Assembly: GCA_003524845.1 (NCBI GenBank)
Contig: DQGR01000101.1
Location: forward strand, 1,494 to 31,677
DNA length: 30,184 nt
Direction: 5' to 3'
DNA from: Patescibacteria group bacterium
Lineage (GTDB): Bacteria; Patescibacteriota; Microgenomatia; UBA10105
The notes beneath the pieces are model-generated. The model saw only the letters and a list, made by a program, of their open reading frames with translations. It had not been told where the DNA came from and did not search any database. Positions 7,035-14,275 of this stretch are shown piece after piece (the first letter of the stretch is position 1; each line of letters starts with the position of its first letter). The position numbers and the translations under genes are program-made.

Positions 7035-7059
7035 TACGTGTTCAGGCTACACAAGTGCC
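7035..7059. repeat. Right terminal inverted repeat of the IS
   Basis: Ends in AAGTGCC, complementary to the left end GGCACTT. The inner TACGTGT block also matches. Confidence 0.88.
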
Positions 7060-7067
7060 AAAGAATC
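7060..7067. repeat. Right copy of the 8-bp target-site duplication
   Basis: AAAGAATC directly after the right inverted repeat. Confidence 0.9.
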
Positions 7068-7104
7068 CTACAAAAATCAAAACTCATAACAGTTAGGGTT
7101 TTTC

Positions 7105-10080
7105 TTATTCTATTCCACAAAATAGCTTGTATTCACAGTTTACACATAGCTCGCTGCCGCTGCATTTGAAGTCTGAGGTTTCGATTTCCTTAGCGATTTC
7201 GCGGATGGTTTCTCTATCTTTTTCAAGCTGTTTACTGGTTCTGGTCGTAGAAATTTTCTCCTGGGTATCAAAAAAATACAAAGATAATTTGACCTGTTCG
7301 GGTTTGCGATTAAACGGCGCTTCCTTAATCTGAGTGGCGGCGAGTGCGTACATTGAGAGTTGCAAATTCGTGTCCAGTTTTCGTTTTGCCGGCACCCTGC
7401 CGGTTTTATAATCAATAATTTCAATTCCGCCGTTACCAAGATCATCGATCCGATCAATTTTACCCCCGATTTTGAGAAACCCTTCTTGGGTTTTCGTAAT
7501 TGCGACAGTGAAAGTATTTTCGAGGGCGAGAATCTTGGCTTCCGGCCGAAATTCAGTTTTATAAAATTCCTGCAGGAATCTCACGCCCTTGTGCCACATT
7601 GCCTGTTCATACTGCTTGTCTTTATAACCTTCACGCACCCAGTTTTTCTGCAGCAGTTCTTCCAGATTTTCCGGCTTAACTTTTTCACCTGCTTTCACTA
7701 ATTCATAAATATCTTTAAGCGCTGCATGCATGCTTGTCCCGAATGACAGAGCTGGAGCAGGGGAGGGTTGAATCTTGAGCAGGTAGCGCAATTTATAATG
7801 CAACGGGCACATGCGAAACGTATCAATTTGCGAATAAGAAAGATAAGTAATCGGATGTTTACTTGGGAGTCCCTCGGAGGTAGCCTCGGGATGAACTTTT
7901 TTCCAATCAAGTAAACTGAGTTGTTCTTCAGTTTGTTTAATTACATCAGTGCTAATCTCACCTAACACTTCATAAACAAACGGTGACATTTTCTTCTCAC
8001 GTTTACCTTCACCATAAAAGTTGGCTGCGGTAAAAAACAGGCGGTCGCGCGCCCGCGTCATCCCGACATAAAATAACCTGCGTTCTTCTTCTTCGTGGAA
8101 ATCCCCTTCCGGCAATGTTTCCCGGATAAGTGCCTCTGGAATCGGAATTTGTTCGCTCCGCTCACGCGTAGGAAACCGCGCCGAGACCAGATTAACGAGA
8201 AACACTACCGGAAATTCCAACCCTTTCGCGCTATGCACGGTTAGAATGTTTACTGCATCATTTTCCGTCCAGTCAGTGTCAGTGGCGAGCGGTGAATCAC
8301 CCAGTTCCATGCGTAGTATAATCCAATCAAGCACAGTCGTAACACTTGCATCTTCGTGTTCACTCTCGTAAGTTTTTAGTTTTCCGAAAAACTTCATGAT
8401 GTTTTGTGCTTTGTGCTCATCAATTGGGAATTTATATTCCAGAATATTTTTAATCATGCCCGTATTTGCTAAAAAATAATAGAGGAGTTGTCCCGCAGTT
8501 TCTTTGGTTAAAAGCGCCAGATGCCGTTTGATCATCTGCATGATCGTTGTTAATTTTTGTTTTGATGCTTCACTAATTAGCGGCGCGTTTATTTTTTCAA
8601 TCTGTTTTTCACCAACGACAGTTTCCATTCCTTCAAAAAGTGAAATCCCGTAGCGCCGGGAAAAAGCAGTCACAGCCACGAGATCCCGCGCCACTATAGA
8701 AAAGTAATCCATGGAAAGTACCCGGTAGAATGACGGGTCATGGGTAAAATCAGTCAATACCTGTAAATAAGCAATTAAATCTTTAATTTCCGGTTGCCGG
8801 AATAGTTGCCCGGGTCCCAAAAATTGATAGGGAATTCCGTGCCGCGTAAATGCGCGAGTAAACGGTTCAGCATGGTTGTTGGCACGAATAAGCAGCGCGA
8901 CGTCTTTCCAGAAATAAGGTTCAGACCTTTTTTCATTAAGGTCTGAACCTGTTTTTGTAACCAATCTTTTAATTTCCTTAGCTACCACATCTGCTTCATT
9001 TTCAATGCGTTCTGCGTGCAAAAGTTCAATCTGTAATTTCTTGTTCGTACTTCTAGTGCTTTTCAGTTTTTTGCTGATGCCCATTTTGGCTTCAAGTGTG
9101 TCCGGATCATTATGTTTAATCAGGTAATACGAACCATCAAGAATATATTGATAAGAGCGGTAGTTTTGGTTCAGTACTATTTGTGCTGCCTGCGGATAAT
9201 CTTCTTTGAAATGCAGAATATTGGAAATTGCCGCACCCCGGAATTTGTAGATTGATTGGTTATCATCACCTACCACGGTTAAATTGGGAGTTTTGTGAGG
9301 TGGAGCCAGTAATTTAATCAGTTCATATTGGGCGATATTCGTATCCTGAAATTCATCAACGAGAACATACTTAAATTTTGCCCGGTAACTCTCAACTATA
9401 TTGGGACGCGAGCGAAATAAAAGCAGCGTATTGGCAATTAGGTCTGCAAAATCCATCAGCCCTTCTTTGATTTTAAGTTCCTCGTATGCTTTGTATATAT
9501 TAGCTAACTCAAGATATTTCTTAAATTCCAATAACTTCTCTTCTGATTGGTCATTGAGTTCTGAGTTCTGAGTTTTTATCCAGTCAGAATATTGACTTGG
9601 TGAAACGTCTTCATCTTGCAGGCGGGAAAAATGCTGCAACATGCCGCTGATAAATTTGGTGGGATTTCCCAAAGGGCGGAAATAATCAAGTTCAAGCTTA
9701 AACAGGTTTTTGCGTAAAAGTTGAGTCGCATCAGCTTCGCTCAAGAGATGATATCCAGGATTAAGGCCTATTTGAATCGCTTCTTGTTTAAGTATCTGCT
9801 CGCAAAACGAATGGAAAGTCGAAATCCACATTTGGGTGTACCCATAGGGCATGGCTTTATCAACGCGTTCTTCCATTTCCCGGGCGGCTTTTTCCGTAAA
9901 AGTAAGAGCGAGCACTTCTGCGGGTTTGGCAAGTCCCGAAACAATCAAATGTTTAATCCGTTCAGTGATTACCGTGGTTTTGCCCGTTCCCGCGCCGGCA
10001 ATAATGAGGAGTGGCCCGGCACCATAATGCACAGCAGCTTCCTGCTCTGAATTTAAGACTTTTTCTTGGTGATCATGCAT
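7105..10080 (-). CDS. UvrD-like helicase fused to a PD-(D/E)XK Fe-S nuclease (AddA/RecB-like)
   Basis: 991 residues. Helicase motifs: GAGTGKT (29-35), 'LVDEFQDTNIAQYE', 'VVGDDNQSIYKFRGA', 'LNQNYRS', 'LTVHSAKGLEFPVVFLVN' and 'FYVGMTRARDRLFF'. The C-terminal nuclease begins 'YLSYSQIDTFRMCPLHYKLRY' (Cys about 757). It has the metal-binding 'GGKIDRID' and 'IEIIDYKTG' (about 888), and ends with Cys 973, 979, 982 and 988. With Cys 757 these resemble the Fe-S staple of AddB-type nucleases. It probably unwinds and resects double-strand breaks. The start overlaps the end of rmuC by 8 bp, implying translational coupling. A palindrome (8917-8950) and a heptamer array (9556-9576) are inserted in frame. 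Chi recognition cannot be judged. Confidence 0.92.
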   Translation of the reverse strand: MHDHQEKVLNSEQEAAVHYGAGPLLIIAGAGTGKTTVITERIKHLIVSGLAKPAEVLALTFTEKAAREMEERVDKAMPYGYTQMWISTFHSFCEQILKQEAIQIGLNPGYHLLSEADATQLLRKNLFKLELDYFRPLGNPTKFISGMLQHFSRLQDEDVSPSQYSDWIKTQNSELNDQSEEKLLEFKKYLELANIYKAYEELKIKEGLMDFADLIANTLLLFRSRPNIVESYRAKFKYVLVDEFQDTNIAQYELIKLLAPPHKTPNLTVVGDDNQSIYKFRGAAISNILHFKEDYPQAAQIVLNQNYRSYQYILDGSYYLIKHNDPDTLEAKMGISKKLKSTRSTNKKLQIELLHAERIENEADVVAKEIKRLVTKTGSDLNEKRSEPYFWKDVALLIRANNHAEPFTRAFTRHGIPYQFLGPGQLFRQPEIKDLIAYLQVLTDFTHDPSFYRVLSMDYFSIVARDLVAVTAFSRRYGISLFEGMETVVGEKQIEKINAPLISEASKQKLTTIMQMIKRHLALLTKETAGQLLYYFLANTGMIKNILEYKFPIDEHKAQNIMKFFGKLKTYESEHEDASVTTVLDWIILRMELGDSPLATDTDWTENDAVNILTVHSAKGLEFPVVFLVNLVSARFPTRERSEQIPIPEALIRETLPEGDFHEEEERRLFYVGMTRARDRLFFTAANFYGEGKREKKMSPFVYEVLGEISTDVIKQTEEQLSLLDWKKVHPEATSEGLPSKHPITYLSYSQIDTFRMCPLHYKLRYLLKIQPSPAPALSFGTSMHAALKDIYELVKAGEKVKPENLEELLQKNWVREGYKDKQYEQAMWHKGVRFLQEFYKTEFRPEAKILALENTFTVAITKTQEGFLKIGGKIDRIDDLGNGGIEIIDYKTGRVPAKRKLDTNLQLSMYALAATQIKEAPFNRKPEQVKLSLYFFDTQEKISTTRTSKQLEKDRETIREIAKEIETSDFKCSGSELCVNCEYKLFCGIE
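8917..8950. repeat. Perfect 13-bp inverted repeat in frame in the helicase-nuclease gene
   Basis: AGGTTCAGACCTT (8917-8929) and AAGGTCTGAACCT (8938-8950) are separated by 8 nt. Encodes about 'TGSDLNEKRSEP' between helicase motifs. Shares AAGGTCTSA(A)CCT with the repeat at 28531-28563. Confidence 0.8.
9556..9576. repeat. Tandem heptamer array in frame, GAGTTCT x3
   Basis: GAGTTCT, GAGTTCT, GAGTTTT. On the coding strand this is AACTCAG-type, encoding 'KTQNSEL'. Confidence 0.7.
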
Positions 10081-11041
10081 GCTCTTCTTTTTCGCCGAGG
10101 CGCTGCGTTGAGGACAGTTTTTGCCCCAGGATTGTGGCTCCCTGATTGACCTGGCTCATCTGGTTATACGCATTGGTCACATGCTTACCTAATACCCCTA
10201 AATTTGCCTGCAGTTTTTCGTAATCAGAAAGCATTGACCGCAGGAGTTGAAATACTTCACGGGATTTTTCCTGCATTTGTTTTCCTGCGTATGACAAAAG
10301 AATCGTTTGCAAATGCGCATACAGTGTGGTTGGCGAAACCGGATACACGCGTTTACTCTTGGCAAAACGCATCACTTCGCCAATTTGCACCAGTTCATAA
10401 AAAACTGCTTCAGACGGCACATACATCAGGGCGAAATCAAGCGTCCCCTCGTCAGGCAAAATATATTTTTCGGCAATGGTTTCAATGTGTCCTTTAATAT
10501 CCCGCGTAAATTCTTTTTTGGCAGCTAACCGCTCTGCCTCAGTCTCGCCTTTAACAAGTTTTTCAAAATTTTCCAGTGGAAATTTGGCGTCAATCGGTAA
10601 AATTCCGGCGTCGGTTTTGATCGCTGCATCCACCCTCACCCCGGATTTAAACGCATATTGCAGAAAAAAACTCGAGCGGGGAAACATCTGGGTAATTAAA
10701 TCAGACAGTACTTCTTCACCAATCGTCCCCCGGAGTTTCGGGCTTTTTAAAAATTCCTGTAAGTCCCGCATGGAGCGGCCGATTTCGGAAAACTCACCGA
10801 TATTTTTTTGTACCTGAGCAATAACTTGCGCCGCATTATCAAGCCGCTCATTAAAAGTTTTGGATAACTCCCTGGTCTCGCGACTCTGTTCTTGCGACCG
10901 TGAGTCAAACGATTTCAGAAACTCGCTCAGAAACTGATCCGGCTTTTGTGTAGTTGCTGAAACCCACTGATGAATGAGATAGGCAAGGATTGCAAATCCG
11001 GAAATAATGATTATCATCACAATGAGCAGTTCAGTTGACAT
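10073..11041 (-). CDS. rmuC: RmuC-family DNA recombination protein
   Basis: 322 residues from ATG 11041. An N-terminal transmembrane helix (about 4-22) is followed by a charged, probably coiled-coil stretch (about 38-90). The RmuC domain then follows, with 'LRGTIGEEVLSDLI', 'VRVDAAIKTDAGILPIDAKFPLENFEKL', 'YVPSEAVFYE' and 'VYPVSPTTLYAHLQTI'. RmuC is a putative nuclease-fold protein that limits recombination at inverted repeats. I prefer 11041 over ATG 11062 because the minus-strand -10 box (11061-11066) overlaps the latter. The stop overlaps the start of the helicase-nuclease, so the two form a repair operon. Notable in a region crowded with palindromes. Confidence 0.9.
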   Translation of the reverse strand: MSTELLIVMIIIISGFAILAYLIHQWVSATTQKPDQFLSEFLKSFDSRSQEQSRETRELSKTFNERLDNAAQVIAQVQKNIGEFSEIGRSMRDLQEFLKSPKLRGTIGEEVLSDLITQMFPRSSFFLQYAFKSGVRVDAAIKTDAGILPIDAKFPLENFEKLVKGETEAERLAAKKEFTRDIKGHIETIAEKYILPDEGTLDFALMYVPSEAVFYELVQIGEVMRFAKSKRVYPVSPTTLYAHLQTILLSYAGKQMQEKSREVFQLLRSMLSDYEKLQANLGVLGKHVTNAYNQMSQVNQGATILGQKLSSTQRLGEKEEHA

Positions 11042-11060
11042 AAATCTTGGAGTTCGCGTC

Positions 11061-11090
11061 ATTGTAGCACCGGCACGCTTGACTTACAAT
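11061..11090. promoter_or_regulatory. Overlapping divergent promoters, rmuC (-) and membrane protein (+)
   Basis: The stretch is nearly self-complementary: ATTGTA (11061-11066) and TACAAT (11085-11090). Plus strand: TTGTAG (11062-11067), 17 nt, TACAAT. Minus strand: TTGTAA (11089-11084), 17 nt, TACAAT (11066-11061). Each -10 box is also part of the opposing -35. Confidence 0.65.
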
Positions 11091-11097
11091 TATTCTA

Positions 11098-11430
11098 GTG
11101 ACAACCATTTATTTCCATTCCAACCCGCGTAAACGCACCACTCTGGTGATTGGTCTGATCCTCTTGCTGGGTGTAACTCTGTATGCTTTGGCAATTCCAC
11201 CAACCGGAATATTGCAGGTTAGTATTTTTTTTACGCTGCTTCTGGCTGCATTTTTCTATTTATTCAGTTTTCTCTTCAACCAACGCCGGCTGGCATTACT
11301 GATGAACGGGGGAGTAGCACTTACTTTAATTTTACGCCTACTCGAACTGCGTTCTTTATCCTTTCCGATACTAATATTTACCCTTGTGATCGCCATTGAG
11401 TTGTTTATCCGAAAAAGCCAAAAGCGCTAA
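11098..11430 (+). CDS. Small polytopic membrane protein, unknown function
   Basis: 110 residues starting at GTG 11098, which lies 7 nt after TACAAT, so the mRNA is probably leaderless. The basic N-terminus (SNPRKRTT) is followed by about four hydrophobic segments (about 15-33, 39-60, 66-80 and 87-103) and a basic tail KSQKR. I recognise no family. It is divergent from rmuC and followed 32 bp later by metG, which has its own promoter. Confidence 0.65.
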   Translation: MTTIYFHSNPRKRTTLVIGLILLLGVTLYALAIPPTGILQVSIFFTLLLAAFFYLFSFLFNQRRLALLMNGGVALTLILRLLELRSLSFPILIFTLVIAIELFIRKSQKR

Positions 11431-11444
11431 ACTCGTCCATTTCC

Positions 11445-11453
11445 TGTTATAAT
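11445..11453 (+). promoter_or_regulatory. Extended -10 promoter of metG
   Basis: TGtTATAAT ends 9 nt before the metG ATG. An AGGCGG follows, too close to a probable transcription start to be a usual ribosome-binding site. Confidence 0.6.
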
Positions 11454-11462
11454 TAGGCGGCT

Positions 11463-12917
11463 ATGAAGCAGAAATTTTACATTACCACTGCAATTCCCTA
11501 TGTGAATAGCAGACCGCACGTGGGCCATGCTTTGGAATTTGTCCAGGCAGACACCATTGCCCGTTATCACCGGCTGAGTGGCGAAGATGTGACTCTTCTT
11601 TCCGGAGCTGATGAAAATGCCTTGAAAAATGTCCAGGCTGCAGAAATTGCCGGCATTCCAATTCAACAGTTTATCGATACCAATGCCCAATTCTTTAAAG
11701 AACTGGCTGAAAAACTCCATGTCCAATTTGATGTCTTCCAAAAGGGGAGTGATACTACCCATCACTTTACAGCATGTCAAAAACTGTGGGAACTGTGCAA
11801 CAAAAACGGTGATATTTATAAAAAAGCATACCAGGGCCTTTACTGTATCGGCTGTGAAGTGTTCTATACTGCGGATGAACTCGATGCAAATGGCGAATGT
11901 CTGGAGCATCCGGGGAAAAAACTTGATCTGATATCCGAGTCAAACTATTTCTTTCGCCTGTCTAAATATCAATCGCAGCTTATTGAACTTATCTCAACTG
12001 ATCAACTGAAAATAGTTCCGCCAACCCGTAAAAATGAAGTCCTCTCTTTTTTAAAGCAGCCGCTTGCAGACATTAGTATTTCTCGAACGAACGAACGCGC
12101 CAAAAATTGGGGCGTGCCGGTTCCGGGCGATAGTTCACAACGGATATATGTCTGGTTCGACGCCTTAAATATTTACCAGTCAGGTATTGGATTTGACTGG
12201 GATGAAAAAAATTATAGTAAATGGTGGCCGGCTGACGTGCACGTGATTGGTAAAGGTATCCTGCGCTTTCATGCGATCTATTGGCCGGCGTTTTTACTCT
12301 CTGCTAAACTTCAACTTCCCAAAACTATTTTTGTGCACGATTATTTCACGGTAAACGGCCAAAAGATGTCCAAAACTTTGGGCAATGTGATTGATCCGAT
12401 TGAACTCATTCAGAAATACGGCGCTGATAGTTTGCGCTATTATTTCCTTGCGCGTTTTTCGCCGTTTAATGACGGCGATTTTTCAGAAGCGGATTTTAAA
12501 ATCGTCTATAACGCTGATCTGGCAAATGGATTAGGGAATCTGGTGGCGCGTGTTGCGAAACTATGTGAAACGGACAACTTAGACGGTATACAGGATTTTA
12601 ATAAAACTAGAGAAAATACAGAAACAAAATTAGACATTGGAGGATTTACTGATCATATTAAACGCTATGAATTTAATTTAGCTATTGAAGAAATTTGGAG
12701 AGAAATAAAGTTATTAGATCAAGAGATTTCTAAATTTGAACCGTGGACTAAAACGGCAGAGGAACGAAACGGCCACCTGAAATCCTATGTTAAAAGAATT
12801 TTAAGTTTTGCTTATCATCTAGAACCCTTTCTTCCTGTTACCTCGAAAAAAATCATTGCGCAATTTACCGCTCCCAAAATCACTTCCCAACCGCCCCTGT
12901 TTCCACGAATTGTTTAA
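11463..12917 (+). CDS. metG: Methionyl-tRNA synthetase, short form
   Basis: Charges initiator and elongator tRNA-Met with methionine. 484 residues. The class I signature 'HVGH' (19-22, HIGH motif) and 'KMSKT' (about 301-305) are present. A single zinc knuckle 'YCIGCEVFY...GECLEHPGK' lies at about 121-150, and 'WFDALNIY' and 'HVIGKGILRFHAIYWPA' belong to the catalytic core. The C-terminal tRNA-binding extension of longer MetG proteins is absent, as in other short bacterial forms. The anticodon-binding region (12595-12830) is visibly more AT-rich than the catalytic part. tatD lies downstream on the same strand, the usual bacterial neighbour, but an opposite-strand gene separates them. Confidence 0.96.
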   Translation: MKQKFYITTAIPYVNSRPHVGHALEFVQADTIARYHRLSGEDVTLLSGADENALKNVQAAEIAGIPIQQFIDTNAQFFKELAEKLHVQFDVFQKGSDTTHHFTACQKLWELCNKNGDIYKKAYQGLYCIGCEVFYTADELDANGECLEHPGKKLDLISESNYFFRLSKYQSQLIELISTDQLKIVPPTRKNEVLSFLKQPLADISISRTNERAKNWGVPVPGDSSQRIYVWFDALNIYQSGIGFDWDEKNYSKWWPADVHVIGKGILRFHAIYWPAFLLSAKLQLPKTIFVHDYFTVNGQKMSKTLGNVIDPIELIQKYGADSLRYYFLARFSPFNDGDFSEADFKIVYNADLANGLGNLVARVAKLCETDNLDGIQDFNKTRENTETKLDIGGFTDHIKRYEFNLAIEEIWREIKLLDQEISKFEPWTKTAEERNGHLKSYVKRILSFAYHLEPFLPVTSKKIIAQFTAPKITSQPPLFPRIV

Positions 12918-12941
12918 TTTTAATAATCCTTACTCTTATAA

Positions 12942-13328
12942 TTACTGATTAAGTCCTGCAGCACCACGGCGCTTATATTGCCGCAGTGCTGAAAATAATG
13001 CGAAATTCCACTGGTTGGTATGGAAACAGCCGTAGTTATCGGGTGTAAAACGCCGATGCACAATCTCAAGCGCTCTATCAACAACTATATTAAGTACATC
13101 AATATCTCCTTCGCATGCTTTCCACCCGATACAGAGCGTTGCTGCGGTGACTTGACCACGAATATTTCCATCTTTATCATAGGAAACTAGCGAATTTCGA
13201 AGTTCAAGTACCGTATCAACAGCTTCAAAAGTAACACCACCCTTAAGTAATGTAAGAACTGTTGTAGTCTTTACCCCAGCATCGCGAGCAATTAATTTCA
13301 AATCATAACGACTTATCTTTTCAGTCAT
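12942..13328 (-). CDS. Putative HTH protein between metG and tatD
   Basis: 128 residues from ATG 13328. The N-terminal 'DLKLIARDAGVKTTTVLTLL' (about 9-28) resembles a LacI-type helix-turn-helix ('IARxAGVSxxTV'). The rest ('AATLCIGWKACEGDIDVLNIVVDRALEIVHRRF' split over residues 61-94, then 'YKRRGAAGLNQ') matches nothing I recognise and is too short for a LacI sensor domain. A TATTAT on the minus strand lies 8 nt before the ATG, so it probably has its own near-leaderless promoter, divergent from tatD. DNA binding is inferred only from the HTH-like stretch. Confidence 0.6.
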   Translation of the reverse strand: MTEKISRYDLKLIARDAGVKTTTVLTLLKGGVTFEAVDTVLELRNSLVSYDKDGNIRGQVTAATLCIGWKACEGDIDVLNIVVDRALEIVHRRFTPDNYGCFHTNQWNFALFSALRQYKRRGAAGLNQ

Positions 13329-13357
13329 TTGCTACAATAATAGCATTAGACGCAAGT

Positions 13358-14197
13358 ATGTTCATCGACACCCACTGTCATTTGAATTTTGAAGCCTTTA
13401 CAGACGATCTCCCCCAAGTCATCGAGATGGCCAAGGAAAAGGGAGTAGGCAAGATTGTCATTCCCGGCACTGATATAGCCTCAAGTACTCGTGCTGTTGA
13501 GATTGCCAATACGTATAATAATTGCTGGGCAGCAGTTGGGGTACACCCACACCATGCCAAAGACCCCGACCTCACCGTGGACGCTGATTTAAAACAGCAG
13601 TTAAAAGAACTGGCAACCAAAAATAGGGTAGTGGCAATGGGGGAGATCGGACTTGATTATCATGTGTATCGAAATTCAAAATATGAAAACACGGAAATCA
13701 CAGAGGAGTTGAAACAGAAACAGCTGGAGCTATTTTTGCTGCAGTACGAACTTGCACATGAATTAAACTTATCCACAATCCTGCACTGCCGTGAAGCCCA
13801 TGATGATATGATACAAACTATATCAAATAATTCCCGCATCCGTGAAAACTTGCCTGCCGGCAGGCAGGCTCCTTCACGCCCGCCGGGTGTTTTTCACTGT
13901 TATGGCGGTAGCAAGAAACACTTACGACTGCTAATTACTATGGGATATTATATCGGGTTTGACGGTAACATCACTTACTCACCGGACTGGAAAACGATTG
14001 TCTCCTCTGCTCCGCTTGCGCGCATCGTCCTGGAAACTGACGCGCCGTATCTGACTCCGGTGCCATTTCGCGGCAAGCGTAATGAACCAATGCAGATTCC
14101 GCTGATTGCCCAGGCAGTAGCTGAGTACACCGGCGCCTCGCTTTCCGAGGTTACCGAAACTACGACTAAAAACGCTAAAACTCTCTTTAAAATTTGA
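13358..14197 (+). CDS. tatD: TatD-family metal-dependent deoxyribonuclease
   Basis: 279 residues. A TIM-barrel metal hydrolase acting as 3'-5' DNase/RNase in DNA repair or quality control. Metal ligands are visible: 'DTHCHLNF' (His6, His8), 'GEIGLDYH' (Glu), 'ILHCREAHDD' (His), 'VFHCYGG' (His) and 'LETDAPYLTP' (Asp). The loop before 'PPGVFHCYGG' is lengthened by 'NLPAGRQAPSR', encoded by a 16-bp perfect palindrome. This is an in-frame repeat scar at about residues 165-172. A TACAAT about 20 nt before the ATG may be the promoter, divergent from the HTH gene. A strong terminator follows at once. Confidence 0.95.
   Translation: MFIDTHCHLNFEAFTDDLPQVIEMAKEKGVGKIVIPGTDIASSTRAVEIANTYNNCWAAVGVHPHHAKDPDLTVDADLKQQLKELATKNRVVAMGEIGLDYHVYRNSKYENTEITEELKQKQLELFLLQYELAHELNLSTILHCREAHDDMIQTISNNSRIRENLPAGRQAPSRPPGVFHCYGGSKKHLRLLITMGYYIGFDGNITYSPDWKTIVSSAPLARIVLETDAPYLTPVPFRGKRNEPMQIPLIAQAVAEYTGASLSEVTETTTKNAKTLFKI
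13851..13866. repeat. 16-bp perfect palindrome in frame in tatD
   Basis: TGCCTGCCGGCAGGCA, extended by a further GGC on the right, encodes LPAGRQA. I know this peptide and palindrome as a recurrent in-frame repeat in Patescibacteria proteins. Confidence 0.85.
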
Positions 14198-14230
14198 AAA
14201 AGCTTAGCTTCCAAGGAAGCTAAGCTTTTT
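14197..14230 (+). terminator. Strong terminator after tatD
   Basis: AAAAAGCTTAGCTTCC, AA, GGAAGCTAAGCTTTTT: a 16-bp perfect stem ending in T5. It starts at the last base of the tatD stop and is bidirectional by symmetry. Confidence 0.88.
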
Positions 14231-14263
14231 GTGCTACCGTAAATCCCCTCTTCTCCACGTTCC

Positions 14264-14269
14264 TATGAT
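14264..14269 (+). promoter_or_regulatory. -10 box of the glycan operon
   Basis: TATGAT ends 6 nt before ATG 14276, supporting a leaderless start there. An overlapping TACAAT (14269-14274) could instead serve the ATG at 14285. Confidence 0.5.
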
Positions 14270-14275
14270 ACAATT

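Larger units (their letters stand above)
5609..7059 (+). mobile_element. Complete IS1595-family insertion sequence, 1451 bp
   Basis: Bounded by inverted repeats. The left end begins GGCACTTATGTA and the right end finishes TACACAAGTGCC; 19 of the first 25 bases match, including a shared ACACGTA block. It is flanked by 8-bp direct repeats AAAGAATC. It contains an intact DDE transposase (5658-6551), a convergent small membrane-protein ORF (6581-6826) and two terminator-like hairpins in the right third. It sits between the stalk-protein promoter region and the end of the helicase-nuclease gene and breaks no recognisable gene. The intact ends and target duplication suggest a fairly recent insertion. 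Confidence 0.93.

Noticed and set aside
10073..10080. Palindromic GCATGC at the rmuC/helicase junction as an operator
   Set aside because: It is explained by the overlapping stop and start codons. There is no promoter nearby and the short palindrome is expected by chance.
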